Shown: positions 13,147 to 23,165, counted from the first letter of the stretch. The stretch: DNA of 64,000 bases from Acinetobacter portensis (GCF_023158935.1 NZ_CP096120.1:1364001-1428000), one strand, 5' to 3'. Program-made: numbers and translations. Notes: generated by a model not told the origin, from the letters alone.

Positions 13147-13833
13147 TTAATGAAAAACTTTAAATTGCTGTTCGTAATCTATAAATGGTTTTTCAACTAT
13201 TTCTTGCTCAATAGAACCGAATACAAGTTGTGCACGTAGCTTCCAGTTTTCATCAATATCAAAGGATTTTGCAATTTCTTCATCAATAATTGGATTGTAG
13301 TGTTGCAACGAAGCACCAATGTCTGAATCTGCTAAAGCAGTCCATACCGCAAATTGCGCCATACCAGATGTTTGTTCAGACCATATTGGAAACTCTTCTG
13401 CATCAAAAGGACGTTTTTTTTGTAATTGCTTAATAACCGCTTGATCTTCATAAAACAAAACTGTTCCATAAGCTTTTAAACATTGATCAATTTTCACAGC
13501 TGTTCCTGCAAAAATATTGAAAGGCACAATTTTACGTTGCATCTCCTTCACAATATTCCAAAATTTATGATGTGAATTACCATATAAAATAACAACGCGT
13601 GTACTTTGTGAATGATGTGCAGATGGACAACTTCGCACAGATTCTTGAATCAGCTCTGTTAAATAAGTTTGACTAAAACGAAGTTTATCGCCTAATTCGC
13701 TAATATTTCTTCGCTTTTTAAGCTGATCAATGAATGTACTCTCTTCAATCACACTGACATTTTTCTTTTTTAACTTAAAATCTTTTGTGATATCAGATGT
13801 CAAAACATGACCAATCTTATCTAATAATGCCAT
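13147..13833 (-). CDS. Nitroreductase-family flavoprotein, N-terminally extended paralog
   Basis: A 228-residue paralog of the gene at 12358, sharing segments such as LRAQLVFGSIE and IGASLQHYNPI. It carries about 30 extra N-terminal residues (MALLDKIGHVLTSDI...) before the KKRRNISELGDK start of the flavin fold. The serine-rich SPSSFNSQSS of its partner is replaced by CPSAHHSQST, so the FMN pocket differs and substrate range may differ too. The 195-base gap between the two genes suggests separate promoters. Confidence 0.8.
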   Translation of the reverse strand: MALLDKIGHVLTSDITKDFKLKKKNVSVIEESTFIDQLKKRRNISELGDKLRFSQTYLTELIQESVRSCPSAHHSQSTRVVILYGNSHHKFWNIVKEMQRKIVPFNIFAGTAVKIDQCLKAYGTVLFYEDQAVIKQLQKKRPFDAEEFPIWSEQTSGMAQFAVWTALADSDIGASLQHYNPIIDEEIAKSFDIDENWKLRAQLVFGSIEQEIVEKPFIDYEQQFKVFH

Positions 13834-13955
13834 TACCTTTTCCCCAAAAAAATTGGCATGAATACTAGCTTTATTGTAATGATTTTATTTTTAATTAATT
13901 ATCTATAAAAATCATTATTGATGCTTTTTAAATCAATCACTTACCCACAAAAAAA

Positions 13956-13980
13956 TAAACTCCGCATTTAGCGGAGTTTA
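13956..13980 (-). terminator. ftsY terminator
   Basis: TAAACTCCGC and GCGGAGTTTA form a perfect hairpin followed on the minus strand by ATTTTTTTG, 35 bases past the ftsY stop. Confidence 0.85.
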
Positions 13981-14014
13981 TGTGACCTAATCAGCAGTTT
14001 TAATTTGAGCAATA

Positions 14015-15106
14015 TTATTTATCTGTTTCAAATAATGCCGCAACAAATGATTTTGCAGAGAATGGTCTTAAATCATCAATTTGCTCACCAACGCCAATAA
14101 AACGAATTGGCACATGTGTGCGACTTGCTATGTTAAATAACACACCACCTTTAGCTGTACCATCAAGTTTGGTAATTGTAATACCCGTTAAGCCAACAGC
14201 TTCATCAAACATTTCAACTTGGTTAATTGCATTTTGACCTGTGCCTGCATCTACAACCAACATCACTTCATGTGGTGCAGTCGCATCACTTTTTTGCATA
14301 ACGCGCTTAACTTTCGTTAACTCTTGCATTAAATGCCCTTTATTGTGCAAACGTCCTGCTGTATCTGCAATAAGCACATCTACACCTTTAGCACGCGCAC
14401 TTTCAAAAGCATCAAAAATAACAGAAGCACTGTCTGCACCATGACCTTGTGCGACAACAGCAATATCGTTACGTTCGCCCCAAATTTGAAGTTGTTCAGT
14501 TGCTGCTGCACGGAATGTATCACCCGCTGCAAGCATTACTTTTTTACCTTCGCCTTGAAGACGTTTTGCTAACTTACCAATTGTTGTTGTTTTACCTACG
14601 CCATTTACCCCCACAACTAAAATCACATACGGCGATTTGTTTGGATCAATATGCATTGGTTTTACACGTGGTTCTAAAATAGCAACAAGCTCTTCTTGCA
14701 ATGCTTTATATAAAGAATGCGAGTAAATTAGATCACCGCGGTTTGTACGTTCCGTTAAATTCGCAATAATTGTTTTTGTTGCTTCTACACCAATATCTGC
14801 AACAAGTAATTGCTCTTCAACTTCTTCTAATAATTCATCATCAATTTCTTTACCACCGATGAGAATATTCACCATACCATCGGCAAGGTTTTTACGCGTT
14901 TTCGTTAAGCCGCTTTTCATTCGGCTAAAGAAACCACCTTTTGCCTTTGTTTCTTCTTGTGCAACTTCTGTCGAAACGCTTTCTACTGCTGGTGTTGTTT
15001 CAACAATAGGCACATTAATTGAAGGTAAATTCGGTAACGTAACATCGTCATCACCGATGTCAGCATCAATTAAAAATTTATTCTGCCCATTAGATTGTTG
15101 CTGCAT
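14015..15106 (-). CDS. ftsY: Signal recognition particle receptor FtsY
   Basis: SRP GTPase receptor that docks ribosome-nascent-chain/SRP complexes at the inner membrane. An acidic N-terminal A domain (~90 residues) precedes the four-helix N domain and the G domain. G-domain motifs are GVNGVGKTTTIGKLAKRL (P loop), DTFRAAATEQL, DTAGR and TKLDGTAKGG. The start used is ATG 15106 (MQQQSNGQ), which has AGGGA eight bases upstream; ATG 15130 is also in frame but has no ribosome-binding site. It is monocistronic, with its own terminator. Confidence 0.95.
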   Translation of the reverse strand: MQQQSNGQNKFLIDADIGDDDVTLPNLPSINVPIVETTPAVESVSTEVAQEETKAKGGFFSRMKSGLTKTRKNLADGMVNILIGGKEIDDELLEEVEEQLLVADIGVEATKTIIANLTERTNRGDLIYSHSLYKALQEELVAILEPRVKPMHIDPNKSPYVILVVGVNGVGKTTTIGKLAKRLQGEGKKVMLAAGDTFRAAATEQLQIWGERNDIAVVAQGHGADSASVIFDAFESARAKGVDVLIADTAGRLHNKGHLMQELTKVKRVMQKSDATAPHEVMLVVDAGTGQNAINQVEMFDEAVGLTGITITKLDGTAKGGVLFNIASRTHVPIRFIGVGEQIDDLRPFSAKSFVAALFETDK

Positions 15107-15214
15107 GCCGAATCCCTGAAAATACTGCATTAAAATAAAAGTGAAAGTCTAGCATAAATCACGTCGTTTTACGTTGTATTGATTTACATAGATTTGTCTG
15201 AACATTAAGCCTAA

Positions 15215-15535
15215 TCAATCTTCAATAGATAAAGCAGGAAGTTCTGTTGCTTTGTTCATTTCAATTTGATGTGCATGCATAAGGCGAAGATATTGCCCAA
15301 CTATAATGGTCTGTTGTTGCAATAATGCTTCTGCCATTTCTTGGCTTTCAGGATATATAGGCTGATTAGCAATTACTTTAACTTGCTGAAACTTGACGGA
15401 ATCAATTGGGCGATATAACGCAACTGTAGACATCACCAAAATAATTGAAATAATAAAAAGAATGAACGCATTATAAATTTGCTCAAGCTTTAACTGAGCA
15501 TAAAATTGCTTAATTTTTTGAATATTGCTGTACAT
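15215..15535 (-). CDS. Single-TM membrane protein of unknown function
   Basis: A 106-residue protein with one hydrophobic helix at about residues 23-41 (FILFIISIILVMSTVAL), a short basic N-terminus and a hydrophilic, probably periplasmic, C-terminal part with a long polar helix (QEMAEALLQQQ...). I recognise no family. It lies upstream of ftsY on the same strand but 84 bases away, so cotranscription is possible, not certain. Confidence 0.6.
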   Translation of the reverse strand: MYSNIQKIKQFYAQLKLEQIYNAFILFIISIILVMSTVALYRPIDSVKFQQVKVIANQPIYPESQEMAEALLQQQTIIVGQYLRLMHAHQIEMNKATELPALSIED

Positions 15536-15640
15536 GACCTACCTCGATTAAAGGTAGTTTATGGGTGTCTAAAATTAATCACAAGATATTCAGCTCAATT
15601 CTGCCTATATTTATAAGCAAAATTGAGCTTAAGCTAAGAT

Positions 15641-16000
15641 TTAATGTAAAACAGGCGCTAGAAAAACAAAATATAAAACTATTGCGATAACAGCCAATAC
15701 ACCATACATAATTTTTACATGCGTTTGATTTTCCTCTTCATGATGATGCGGACTTTCATCAACAGAAAAACGCTCTAACTCACCATTGTATGCTTGATAA
15801 AATTCTGCACGCTGCTCTGCATTTAATTCACGTGTGTAATCATAAACACGCTTTTTTTGTGCAAGGCAAAAATCACCTAACCTTAATTCATTATGATAAA
15901 TCGCTTCATCCAATTGCTTTCGATGTAATTGAGCTAATCCTATAATTTGAGCTTTATTGGGTGGTAAATCTAAAGAAAATCCATCTATAGTTTTTGACAT
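15641..16000 (-). CDS. C-terminally anchored membrane protein of unknown function
   Basis: A 119-residue protein. The cytosolic part is helical and charged (residues 1-90), followed by a histidine/acidic patch PHHHEEENQ, and the last ~22 residues are one hydrophobic helix ending LAPVLH, so it is tail-anchored. No known family recognised. Confidence 0.6.
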   Translation of the reverse strand: MSKTIDGFSLDLPPNKAQIIGLAQLHRKQLDEAIYHNELRLGDFCLAQKKRVYDYTRELNAEQRAEFYQAYNGELERFSVDESPHHHEEENQTHVKIMYGVLAVIAIVLYFVFLAPVLH

Positions 16001-16122
16001 TTAATTTCCCCTTATTTTAATAATCGATTGATGTTTTTTTTAATAATTCGTTCACACCTTACGCATAAGATCATTATTTAATCATTTAAACGCAACCTAT
16101 TACAACAATCAAGCAGATTTAT

Positions 16123-16150
16123 TTGACACTTCAAGCAATTTGTAATAATA
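16123..16150 (+). promoter_or_regulatory. Possible promoter for the Sel1-like gene
   Basis: A perfect -35 TTGACA at 16123-16128 is followed by an AT-rich TAATAATAG stretch 16-17 bases later, about 80 bases upstream of the Sel1-like gene. The -10 match is weak. Confidence 0.3.
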
Positions 16151-16233
16151 GTTTAATAATAGAGTGTTAAAAATATCTAAAGACTCAAGATTGGTCTTTA
16201 TAGTTTGAACATAATTACAATAAGGAGTTATAT

Positions 16234-16467
16234 ATGATTCAACAATTCTCTCAACAAGACTTAGAACATGTTTACGCAGATGCAGTAAATACAATCCAAT
16301 ACGAAATGAACTTTGCAGAAGCAGTTTCACAATTGGAAGGTGCAGCACGAGCTGGACATGGTAAAGCAGCAATGTTTTTAGCAGAACTTTATTATCAAGG
16401 TTTTCGCGTAGAACGAGATTCACTAAAAGCACAATTTTGGCAAAACCTAGCCACCATGCAAGCATAA
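16234..16467 (+). CDS. Small Sel1-repeat-like protein
   Basis: A 77-residue protein. Residues ~35-70 form a single Sel1/TPR-like repeat (AARAGHGKAAMFLAELYYQG followed by a charged helix), the type that mediates protein contacts. It is much shorter than the usual multi-repeat Sel1 proteins. Start ATG has the ribosome-binding site AAGGAG upstream. Followed by an intrinsic terminator, so it is a single-gene unit. Confidence 0.65.
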   Translation: MIQQFSQQDLEHVYADAVNTIQYEMNFAEAVSQLEGAARAGHGKAAMFLAELYYQGFRVERDSLKAQFWQNLATMQA

Positions 16468-16470
16468 TTA

Positions 16471-16495
16471 AACGTCACTCAGGTGGCGTTTTTTT
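16471..16495 (+). terminator. Terminator after the Sel1-like gene
   Basis: AACGTCAC-TCAG-GTGGCGTT hairpin with one G-T pair, followed by seven T's, directly after the stop codon. Confidence 0.8.
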
Positions 16496-16589
16496 ACGAC
16501 CTTTTTCATATAATTTTACGATTCTACGCAAAGTTTAAACAATACTGTCATTATAAGTCCGTACAATAAAATCAAATCAGCAACTAAGA

Positions 16590-16970
16590 ATGATTATGTA
16601 TCAGGTGAATCAATTACACCCATTACCCAAAGATTTCTTTCTTAAAATTACAATTTTAAAATCGATGATGTACTGCGGTGTACTTTGGGGTTTGTATCAT
16701 GAGGGCTGGGCGATGACTTCCGATCAAGAACATCACATTTTTCCTTTTTGGTTAAGCTGTTCTCAAGCACAGAAATATGCTCAAAAAAAATGGCCAAATT
16801 ACACAGCGCGTAAAATTACCCCTGAAGATTTTCAAAAATCTTTATTACCCACCCTTACCCGTTTAAATGTTAAACCAACCTTATACAATTCAAATCACCA
16901 GAAATTTAAGTTTAGCCCGCAATTAATGAAATATTTTTTCTTTAATAAGCCAAATAAACTTCTTGCTTAA
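16590..16970 (+). CDS. DUF2750-like protein
   Basis: A 126-residue protein. The segment GLYHEGWAMTSDQEHHIFPF, then a helix with AQKYAQKKW and ITPEDFQKSLLPTL, follows the DUF2750 pattern (a 'W-x-LYDEGWA ... FPLW ... EDF ... WLP' layout). DUF2750 proteins are small and uncharacterised. The start could be ATG 16590 or 16596; no strong ribosome-binding site decides. Confidence 0.65.
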   Translation: MIMYQVNQLHPLPKDFFLKITILKSMMYCGVLWGLYHEGWAMTSDQEHHIFPFWLSCSQAQKYAQKKWPNYTARKITPEDFQKSLLPTLTRLNVKPTLYNSNHQKFKFSPQLMKYFFFNKPNKLLA

Positions 16971-17107
16971 CAGATATTAAATACACAGAACAAAGTACAA
17001 GGATGTACTGAACATTCACAAAAGATGACCATAAATATCTTTGTATTTATAAAATTTCACGTTAATTTAAAAAGAACTCAGAAGAACAATGAAAGAGGAT
17101 AATTTGA

Positions 17108-17542
17108 ATGAGCAATGTAGCATACGTTTTAAAAGATAAAGACAATACTGCTATATATACAGTAAAGCCAAATTCAACGGTTCTTGATGCTATTAAATTA
17201 ATGGCTGATAAAGGTATTGGTGCGCTTGTAGTTACCGATGAAAATAATAAAGTTGCAGGCATTCTTTCTGAGCGTGATTACACGCGTAAAGTTGTTCTTA
17301 TGGAGCGTACTTCTAAAGATACGCTTGTTAGCGAAATTATGACGGCTAAAGTTTTAACCGTACCTACAACAGCATCTGTAAAAGAATGTCTAAAATTAAT
17401 GACCGATAAGCATTTACGTCATTTGCCTGTTGTTGAAAACGAGCAACTTTTAGGTTTTATTTCAATTGGTGACTTAGTAAAAATTGCGATGGAAGATCAA
17501 AACAAGTTAATTGATCAGTTACAGCAATATATTTCGGGTTGA
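17108..17542 (+). CDS. Tandem CBS-domain protein
   Basis: A 144-residue protein made of two CBS motifs (a Bateman module): one at about residues 20-75, containing DKGIGALVVTDENNKVAGI, and one at about 85-138, containing HLRHLPVVENEQLLGFISIGDL. Such modules bind adenine nucleotides such as AMP, ATP or NAD and act as energy sensors. There is no attached catalytic domain. GAGG lies upstream of the ATG, and a clear terminator follows. Confidence 0.88.
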   Translation: MSNVAYVLKDKDNTAIYTVKPNSTVLDAIKLMADKGIGALVVTDENNKVAGILSERDYTRKVVLMERTSKDTLVSEIMTAKVLTVPTTASVKECLKLMTDKHLRHLPVVENEQLLGFISIGDLVKIAMEDQNKLIDQLQQYISG

Positions 17543-17550
17543 TTCATTAA

Positions 17551-17576
17551 GACACTTACTTAATATAGTAAGTGTC
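17551..17576 (+). terminator. Terminator of the CBS-domain gene
   Basis: GACACTTAC and GTAAGTGTC form a 9-bp perfect stem, followed after a short gap by a T-run near 17583. Confidence 0.75.
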
Positions 17577-17587
17577 TTATATCTTTT

Positions 17588-18082
17588 TTAGAATGCCCTC
17601 TTTTCCTTTATGTATTTCTGTAAAAAATTTTCTTCTATTTTTTTATTACTTTCAAAGCGAATCCATTTATTCCCATCCCATGCCTCAGGAAACACTCCAA
17701 ATCCTAGCATGCATAATTTACTTTCTATTTCAGGATAAAAAGCAAAAATCAATAACCTATATTTTATAAAATCAGCAATATTACGACTCGTAAAATAATC
17801 TATTTCGCTTTTTGATATTTCATAAGGTTTTATAAACAACCCATAATCTTTATTGTCAGTTGTAATTAAATCATCTTCGCTTATTTTAAAATTTGCCAGA
17901 AATACACTTTTCGAAAATTTCTTAAAAGTAGCCCTTGTATCACTTGAACATGCATCATCCATAATAAAATACATATCTTTTACTTCGAAGTTGTTATCAA
18001 AATACTCAACTTCTGTATTTCCATGTAAATTTATACAATATGTAGTAAAAACCACTAAAATAACTTTTTTTAATATATCCAT
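17588..18082 (-). CDS. Exported protein of unknown function
   Basis: A 164-residue protein with an N-terminal signal peptide (residues 1-21, KKVILVVFTTYC...). The mature part has two cysteines (near residues 44 and 128) that could form a disulfide, and an EAWDGNKW motif towards the C-terminus. I recognise no family. AT content is high even for this genome. Confidence 0.6.
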   Translation of the reverse strand: MDILKKVILVVFTTYCINLHGNTEVEYFDNNFEVKDMYFIMDDACSSDTRATFKKFSKSVFLANFKISEDDLITTDNKDYGLFIKPYEISKSEIDYFTSRNIADFIKYRLLIFAFYPEIESKLCMLGFGVFPEAWDGNKWIRFESNKKIEENFLQKYIKEKRAF

Positions 18083-18118
18083 ATTTCTTTATTCTTTTCA
18101 ATAACCATAGAGACTTCA

Positions 18119-18147
18119 AAAAGCCCTGAACTATTCAAGGCTTTTTT
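18119..18147 (-). terminator. trpB terminator
   Basis: AAAAGCC and GGCTTTT arms around an imperfect inner stem, with a T-run on the minus strand, 12 bases past the trpB stop. Confidence 0.8.
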
Positions 18148-18158
18148 CATTTTACAAC

Positions 18159-19367
18159 TTAATTTAAACCTAATTTATCTGCAACGTAATCAGAGTCTTT
18201 ATCTCCACGACCTGATACGTTAACAACAATTTTTACATCTTTAGACATTTTAGGTGCTTCACGCAAAGCCCAAGCCACGGCGTGAGAACTTTCAAGTGCA
18301 GGAACAATACCCTCTACACGTGAAAGTGTCATAAATGCATCTAAACATTCTTGGTCAGTTGCAGATGTATATTCAACACGACCCAAATCTTTCAATAAAC
18401 TGTGTTGAGGTCCAACTCCTGGATAATCCAAACCTGAGGCAATTGAATGAACAGGTAAAGGCTCACCATTTTCATCTTCAAGCACATAACACGCCATACC
18501 ATGAATTTGACTTGGTTTACCCAAAGTTAAAGTCGCAGAATGCATATCTGTATCTAAACCATGCCCTGCAGGTTCAACACCAACGAGCTTTACATTTGGT
18601 TCATTTAAAAATGCTGTAAATGCGCCTAATGCATTTGAACCACCACCTACACAAGCAACAACATAATCTGGGTTTGCACCAAAACGTTCATTGGTTTGAA
18701 CTTTAATTTCATCACCAATAATGGCTTGGAAATCACGTACCATCATTGGAAATGGATGTGGCCCCACAACCGAACCAATTGCATAAATATAATCTTTCGG
18801 ATTTTTTAAATATTCTTCAAATGCGCTATCTACAGCATCTTTTAATGTTGCTGTTCCGCGCGTTACAGAAATTAGATTTGCACCTAAAATCTTCATTTTC
18901 ACAACGTTTGGATGTTCTTTTTCAATATCGACCTGCCCCATATGAATTTCACATGGAAGACCAACAAGTGCACAAGCCGTTGCTAAAGCCACCCCATGTT
19001 GACCCGCACCTGTTTCGGCAATCACTTTGGTTTTACCCATATATTTAGCAAGCAATGCTTCACCTAAACAATGGTTAATTTTATGTGCGCCTGTATGGTT
19101 TAAATCTTCACGTTTTAAATAAATTTGTGCACCACCCAATTTCTCAGATAGACGCTTTGCATGAAATAACGGGCTAGGACGACCAACATAATGAGCGAAC
19201 AAATCATTCAATTCATTTTGAAATTCAGGTGTCTTGCGAATTTCTTCATAAGCAACATTAATATCATCCATGGCTTGTTTTAAATCTGGCGGAATAAATT
19301 GACCACCATAACTACCAAAAAAGCCGTCTTCATTTGGTAAAGCAATGCCATTAATTTGATGATTCAT
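18159..19367 (-). CDS. trpB: Tryptophan synthase beta chain
   Basis: PLP enzyme that condenses indole with serine to make tryptophan, normally in an alpha2-beta2 complex with TrpA. 402 residues from ATG 19367, chosen because AGGAAA lies upstream; an in-frame ATG at 19400 lacks one. The PLP lysine lies in [12 protein letters not shown] and the phosphate-binding loop in [16 protein letters not shown] near the start is also typical. No trpA or trpF is adjacent: upstream is a VWA-domain gene and downstream a terminator, so trpA must lie elsewhere. Confidence 0.95.
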   Translation of the reverse strand: MNHQINGIALPNEDGFFGSYGGQFIPPDLKQAMDDINVAYEEIRKTPEFQNELNDLFAHYVGRPSPLFHAKRLSEKLGGAQIYLKREDLNHTGAHKINHCLGEALLAKYMGKTKVIAETGAGQHGVALATACALVGLPCEIHMGQVDIEKEHPNVVKMKILGANLISVTRGTATLKDAVDSAFEEYLKNPKDYIYAIGSVVGPHPFPMMVRDFQAIIGDEIKVQTNERFGANPDYVVACVGGGSNALGAFTAFLNEPNVKLVGVEPAGHGLDTDMHSATLTLGKPSQIHGMACYVLEDENGEPLPVHSIASGLDYPGVGPQHSLLKDLGRVEYTSATDQECLDAFMTLSRVEGIVPALESSHAVAWALREAPKMSKDVKIVVNVSGRGDKDSDYVADKLGLN

Positions 19368-19475
19368 CGTATTTCCTGAAAATATGCAGTCGTTAATCAT
19401 GAGTAAATTTATACTAGAATATTTTCTTTCAAATCTCTAATAAATATAACTAAAGTTATTTATAGATAAATGGAA

Positions 19476-20663
19476 TTAACGTGCTAGATATTTCGTTAAA
19501 TCTTCAATGCCTTTGAGCGTCATAGGGTACATTTTATCTTCAAATATTTGCTTAATAAGCCCAATGGTATGTGTATATTGCCAATAATTTTCTTCTTCAG
19601 GATTCAACCACGCAGTTTTGTCAAAATGTTGACGCAAACGCTTTAACCAAACATGACCTGCTTCATCATTCATATATTCAACAGAACCACCTACAGACTG
19701 TAATTCATAAGGTGCCATACTCGCATCACCTACAACAATAACGCGATAATCTTTGCCATAAGTATTAAACAAATCTAAGGTGTTCATACGAGATGATGAT
19801 CGGCGAATATTATCTTTCCAAACATAGTCATATAAACAATTATGAAAATAAAAATATTCGAGTGTTTTAAATTCCGTTTTGGCTGCGCTAAATAACTTTT
19901 CACATTGGGCGATATGGGCATCCATAGATCCACCAATATCAAATAACATTAATACTTTTACACGGTTACGGCGTTCAGGCACAAGCTGCACATCTAAAAT
20001 ACCTTGCTTAGCTGTTTCACGAATAGTGCCATCAATATCAAGTTCTTCAGCCGCACCTTGACGTGCGAATTTACGCAAACGACGTAACGCCATTTGCATT
20101 TGGCGACTACCTAAAATTTGCTCATCATCTAAATTACGATATTGACGCTGCTCCCAAACTTTTACTGCTGAGCGTTTACGCCCCGGCCCACCAATACGCA
20201 CACCTTCCGGATGATCGCCATAAGCACCAAATGGCGATGTGCCACCCGTACCAATCATACGGTTTCCACCTTGATGCTTTTTATGTTGCTCACGTAAACG
20301 CTCTTCAAGCATTTTCATAAGTTCTTCTAATGATCCTGCTTTTTTTAGTTCTTCGCGTTGTTCAGGTGTTAAATGCTTTTCTATAAGCTCTAAATCGAAC
20401 CAGTCTTTTGGGAGTTTATGTACTTGGTTTAAAAGTTCATCTAGGTCAAACGTTGAAATACCATCAAAATAATCTTTCATCGCGCAGTCAAATTTATCGA
20501 AATATCGCTCATCTTTGACCATTACAAGTTTTGCAAGTTGGTAAAATTTTTCTTGATCTGCAAAAACTAAACCTTCGGCTACCGCTTTATTTAAGTCAAT
20601 CAGCTCTCGTGTAGATACCGGAACACCATATTTTCTTAATGTATAAAACAGCCGTACAAACAT
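19476..20663 (-). CDS. VWA-domain protein, CoxE-like
   Basis: A 395-residue cytosolic protein. The N-terminal half (~1-130) is helical, a Gly-rich linker (residues 131-160) follows, and the C-terminal half is a von Willebrand A domain with a MIDAS-type motif DIGGS at 242-246. CoxE-like VWA proteins work with MoxR-type AAA ATPases as chaperone or metal-insertion pairs. A MoxR-type ATPase is encoded 18 kb away (38418-39269) rather than next door. AAGGAA precedes the start codon. Confidence 0.82.
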   Translation of the reverse strand: MFVRLFYTLRKYGVPVSTRELIDLNKAVAEGLVFADQEKFYQLAKLVMVKDERYFDKFDCAMKDYFDGISTFDLDELLNQVHKLPKDWFDLELIEKHLTPEQREELKKAGSLEELMKMLEERLREQHKKHQGGNRMIGTGGTSPFGAYGDHPEGVRIGGPGRKRSAVKVWEQRQYRNLDDEQILGSRQMQMALRRLRKFARQGAAEELDIDGTIRETAKQGILDVQLVPERRNRVKVLMLFDIGGSMDAHIAQCEKLFSAAKTEFKTLEYFYFHNCLYDYVWKDNIRRSSSRMNTLDLFNTYGKDYRVIVVGDASMAPYELQSVGGSVEYMNDEAGHVWLKRLRQHFDKTAWLNPEEENYWQYTHTIGLIKQIFEDKMYPMTLKGIEDLTKYLAR

Positions 20664-20806
20664 GATGATTCTTTCCTTGTCTTCTTACGCAATGCAGATT
20701 TATATCAATTCAGAAGATCTTTTTTCTGTCATTGATCACCATTATTATTAAATCCCGAACATGAGTAAAGAATGATTGATAAACGACACTGTCACTGAAT
20801 AAAAAT

Positions 20807-20827
20807 AAAGCCTCTAAAAAGAGGCTT
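20807..20827 (-). terminator. Terminator of the 71-residue protein gene
   Basis: AAAGCCTC-TAAAAA-GAGGCTT hairpin with ATTTTTATT following on the minus strand. Confidence 0.8.
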
Positions 20828-20841
20828 CCATTGCTAGATCA

Positions 20842-21057
20842 TTAAAGCTTTTCTACCAAAATACGGTCAATTTGTTTTAAACCTGAAGTTTTTTCACGGT
20901 TTTTACGACGCACTTTAATAATTTTATCTTCATCCATATCTTGCAACAGCAATTCAACTGCAACCATTGCTTCAAGTGGTAGATCTTCGCCAATCCATTT
21001 TTGCTCACCTGCATCCATCAAAGTAACTTCATCACTGATTTGCTCATATAAACTCAT
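20842..21057 (-). CDS. Small charged protein of unknown function
   Basis: A 71-residue cytosolic protein with an acidic N-terminal half and a basic stretch KVRRKNREKTSG near residue 50. No family recognised. It has its own terminator and lies between tkt and the VWA gene. Good codon pattern and an isolated open frame support that it is real. Confidence 0.6.
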   Translation of the reverse strand: MSLYEQISDEVTLMDAGEQKWIGEDLPLEAMVAVELLLQDMDEDKIIKVRRKNREKTSGLKQIDRILVEKL

Positions 21058-21126
21058 CTTTCATCTCACTTTATTTGCATTGAACAATTACTTAACCCAC
21101 GAAGTATAAGGTCAAAATAAAAAAAT

Positions 21127-21156
21127 AAAAGACGCCCCAATATTGGGACGTCTTTT
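21127..21156 (-). terminator. tkt terminator
   Basis: AAAAGACG and CGTCTTTT arms extended by CCCAATATTGGG, with a T-run on the minus strand, 21 bases past the tkt stop. Confidence 0.85.
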
Positions 21157-21176
21157 AAGACTGTTAATTTAAAAAA

Positions 21177-23165
21177 TTAAGCAGTAATTTCTTTTACAGC
21201 AGCAACTACAGCTTCAGTTGTAATACCGAAGTGTTGGTATAAATCTTTCGCAGGAGCAGATTCACCGTAAGTTGTCATACCAATTACGCGACCATCTAAA
21301 CCTACAAACTTCCACCAGTAGTCAACGTGCGCAGCTTCAACCGCAACACGAGCACGAATCGCAGCAGGAAGAACTTCTTCACGGTATGCAACATCTTGTT
21401 TAACAAACTCTTCAGCACACGGCATAGAAACAACACGCACACCTTCAAGTTGTGCATAAGCTTCCATTGCAAGTGATACTTCTGAACCCGTTGCAATAAT
21501 AATTGCTTTTAATTCGCCTTTTTCTTTCGCAAGAACATAACCACCTTTCGCAACATCAGCAATTTGTGCATCTGTACGTGTTTGGAATGGTAAGTTTTGA
21601 CGAGAGAAAATTAACGCCGTTGGACCTTCTGAACGTAACAATGCAGACTTCCAAGAAATAGAAGCTTCTACAGTGTCACATGGACGCCAAGTATTTAAGT
21701 TAGGCGTACCACGTAAAGATGCAATTTGTTCTACAGGTTGATGTGTAGGACCATCTTCACCAAGACCAATTGAGTCATGTGTATAAACATGAATTACACG
21801 TTGCTTCATAAGCGCAGACATACGTACCGCATTACGTGCATATTCCATGAACATTAAGAATGTAGCTACGTAAGGAATGAATCCACCGTGAAGCGCAACA
21901 CCGTTTGCAATTGCAGTCATACCAAATTCACGTACACCGTAATGTACGTAGTTGCCCGCAGCATTATCTTGAATGCCTTGTGCACCTTTCCAAAGTGTAA
22001 GGTTTGAACCTGCTAAGTCAGCAGAGCCACCTAAAATTTCTGGAAGTTGTGGAGCAAATGCTTGAATTGCATTTTGACTCGCTTTACGAGAAGCAATAGT
22101 TTCAGCTTTTGCATTTACTTCAGCAATATAAGCATCTGCTTTTGCAACAAAGTCAGCTGGAAGTTCACCAGAAAGACGACGTTTAAGCTCAGCAGCTTCT
22201 GTTGGATATTTTGCCGCATACGTAGCAAAAGTTTCGTTCCAAGCAGCTTCAGCTTGAGTACCTTTTTCTTTTGCATCCCAAGCGCTATAAACATCAGCAG
22301 GAATAACAAATGCTTCTTCTGTCCAACCTAAAGCCTGACGCGTTAATGCAATTTCATCATTACCTAAAGGAGCACCGTGGCAATCTTCTTTACCTTGTTT
22401 ATTTGGTGAACCTAAACCAATAATTGTTTTACAAATAATAATTGTTGGTTTGTTCATTTCAGCTTTCGCTTCCAAAGTTGCTGCACGTAATGCATCTGCA
22501 TCGTGACCATCAACTTTAAGCACTTGCCAACCGTAAGCTAAGAAACGTTGTTCTGTATCGTCAGAGAACCAACCTTCTACTTCACCATCAATTGAAATAC
22601 CGTTGTCATCGTAGTAAGCAATAAGTTTACCTAAACCTAAAGTACCCGCTAATGAACATGCTTCGTGAGAAACACCTTCCATTAAGCAACCATCACCCAA
22701 GAAACAGTAAGTGAAGTGATCAACAACTTTAATGTCATCTTTGTTGAATTGCGCAGCTAAAGTTTTTTCAGCAAGTGCAAAACCAATTGCATTTGCAATA
22801 CCCTGACCTAAAGGACCTGTTGTCGTTTCAATACCAGGTGCATAACCTAATTCTGGGTGACCAGGTGTTTTAGAATGCAATTGACGGAAAGATTTTAAAT
22901 CGTCAATAGAAAGATCATAACCAGTCAAATGTAACAATGCATAATGAAGCATTGAGCCATGACCATTCGACAATACAAAACGGTCGCGGTTTGCCCATTG
23001 TGGGTTTGTTGGGTTGTGACTTAAGAATTCACGCCAAACGACATCAGCGATATCAGCCATCCCCATTGGAGCGCCAGGATGTCCTGAATTTGCTTTTTGC
23101 ACAGCATCCATTGCCAATACACGAATTGCATTTGCAATACGACGTTCATTAAGCGGGGTTGTCAT
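21177..23165 (-). CDS. tkt: Transketolase
   Basis: Thiamine-diphosphate enzyme of the non-oxidative pentose phosphate pathway, moving two-carbon units between sugar phosphates. 662 residues, the normal bacterial length. The N-terminal domain begins [19 protein letters not shown] and has SGHPGAPMG; the ThDP motif starts GDGCLMEG; the pyrimidine domain has [11 protein letters not shown]; and the donor-histidine region reads [15 protein letters not shown]. It is divergent from metK across a 395-base gap and is monocistronic with its own terminator. Confidence 0.97.
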   Translation of the reverse strand: MTTPLNERRIANAIRVLAMDAVQKANSGHPGAPMGMADIADVVWREFLSHNPTNPQWANRDRFVLSNGHGSMLHYALLHLTGYDLSIDDLKSFRQLHSKTPGHPELGYAPGIETTTGPLGQGIANAIGFALAEKTLAAQFNKDDIKVVDHFTYCFLGDGCLMEGVSHEACSLAGTLGLGKLIAYYDDNGISIDGEVEGWFSDDTEQRFLAYGWQVLKVDGHDADALRAATLEAKAEMNKPTIIICKTIIGLGSPNKQGKEDCHGAPLGNDEIALTRQALGWTEEAFVIPADVYSAWDAKEKGTQAEAAWNETFATYAAKYPTEAAELKRRLSGELPADFVAKADAYIAEVNAKAETIASRKASQNAIQAFAPQLPEILGGSADLAGSNLTLWKGAQGIQDNAAGNYVHYGVREFGMTAIANGVALHGGFIPYVATFLMFMEYARNAVRMSALMKQRVIHVYTHDSIGLGEDGPTHQPVEQIASLRGTPNLNTWRPCDTVEASISWKSALLRSEGPTALIFSRQNLPFQTRTDAQIADVAKGGYVLAKEKGELKAIIIATGSEVSLAMEAYAQLEGVRVVSMPCAEEFVKQDVAYREEVLPAAIRARVAVEAAHVDYWWKFVGLDGRVIGMTTYGESAPAKDLYQHFGITTEAVVAAVKEITA

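Noticed and set aside
16109..16465. A 118-codon minus-strand frame opposite the Sel1-like gene
   Set aside because: It is a shadow of the plus-strand gene, which has a good ribosome-binding site and a terminator.
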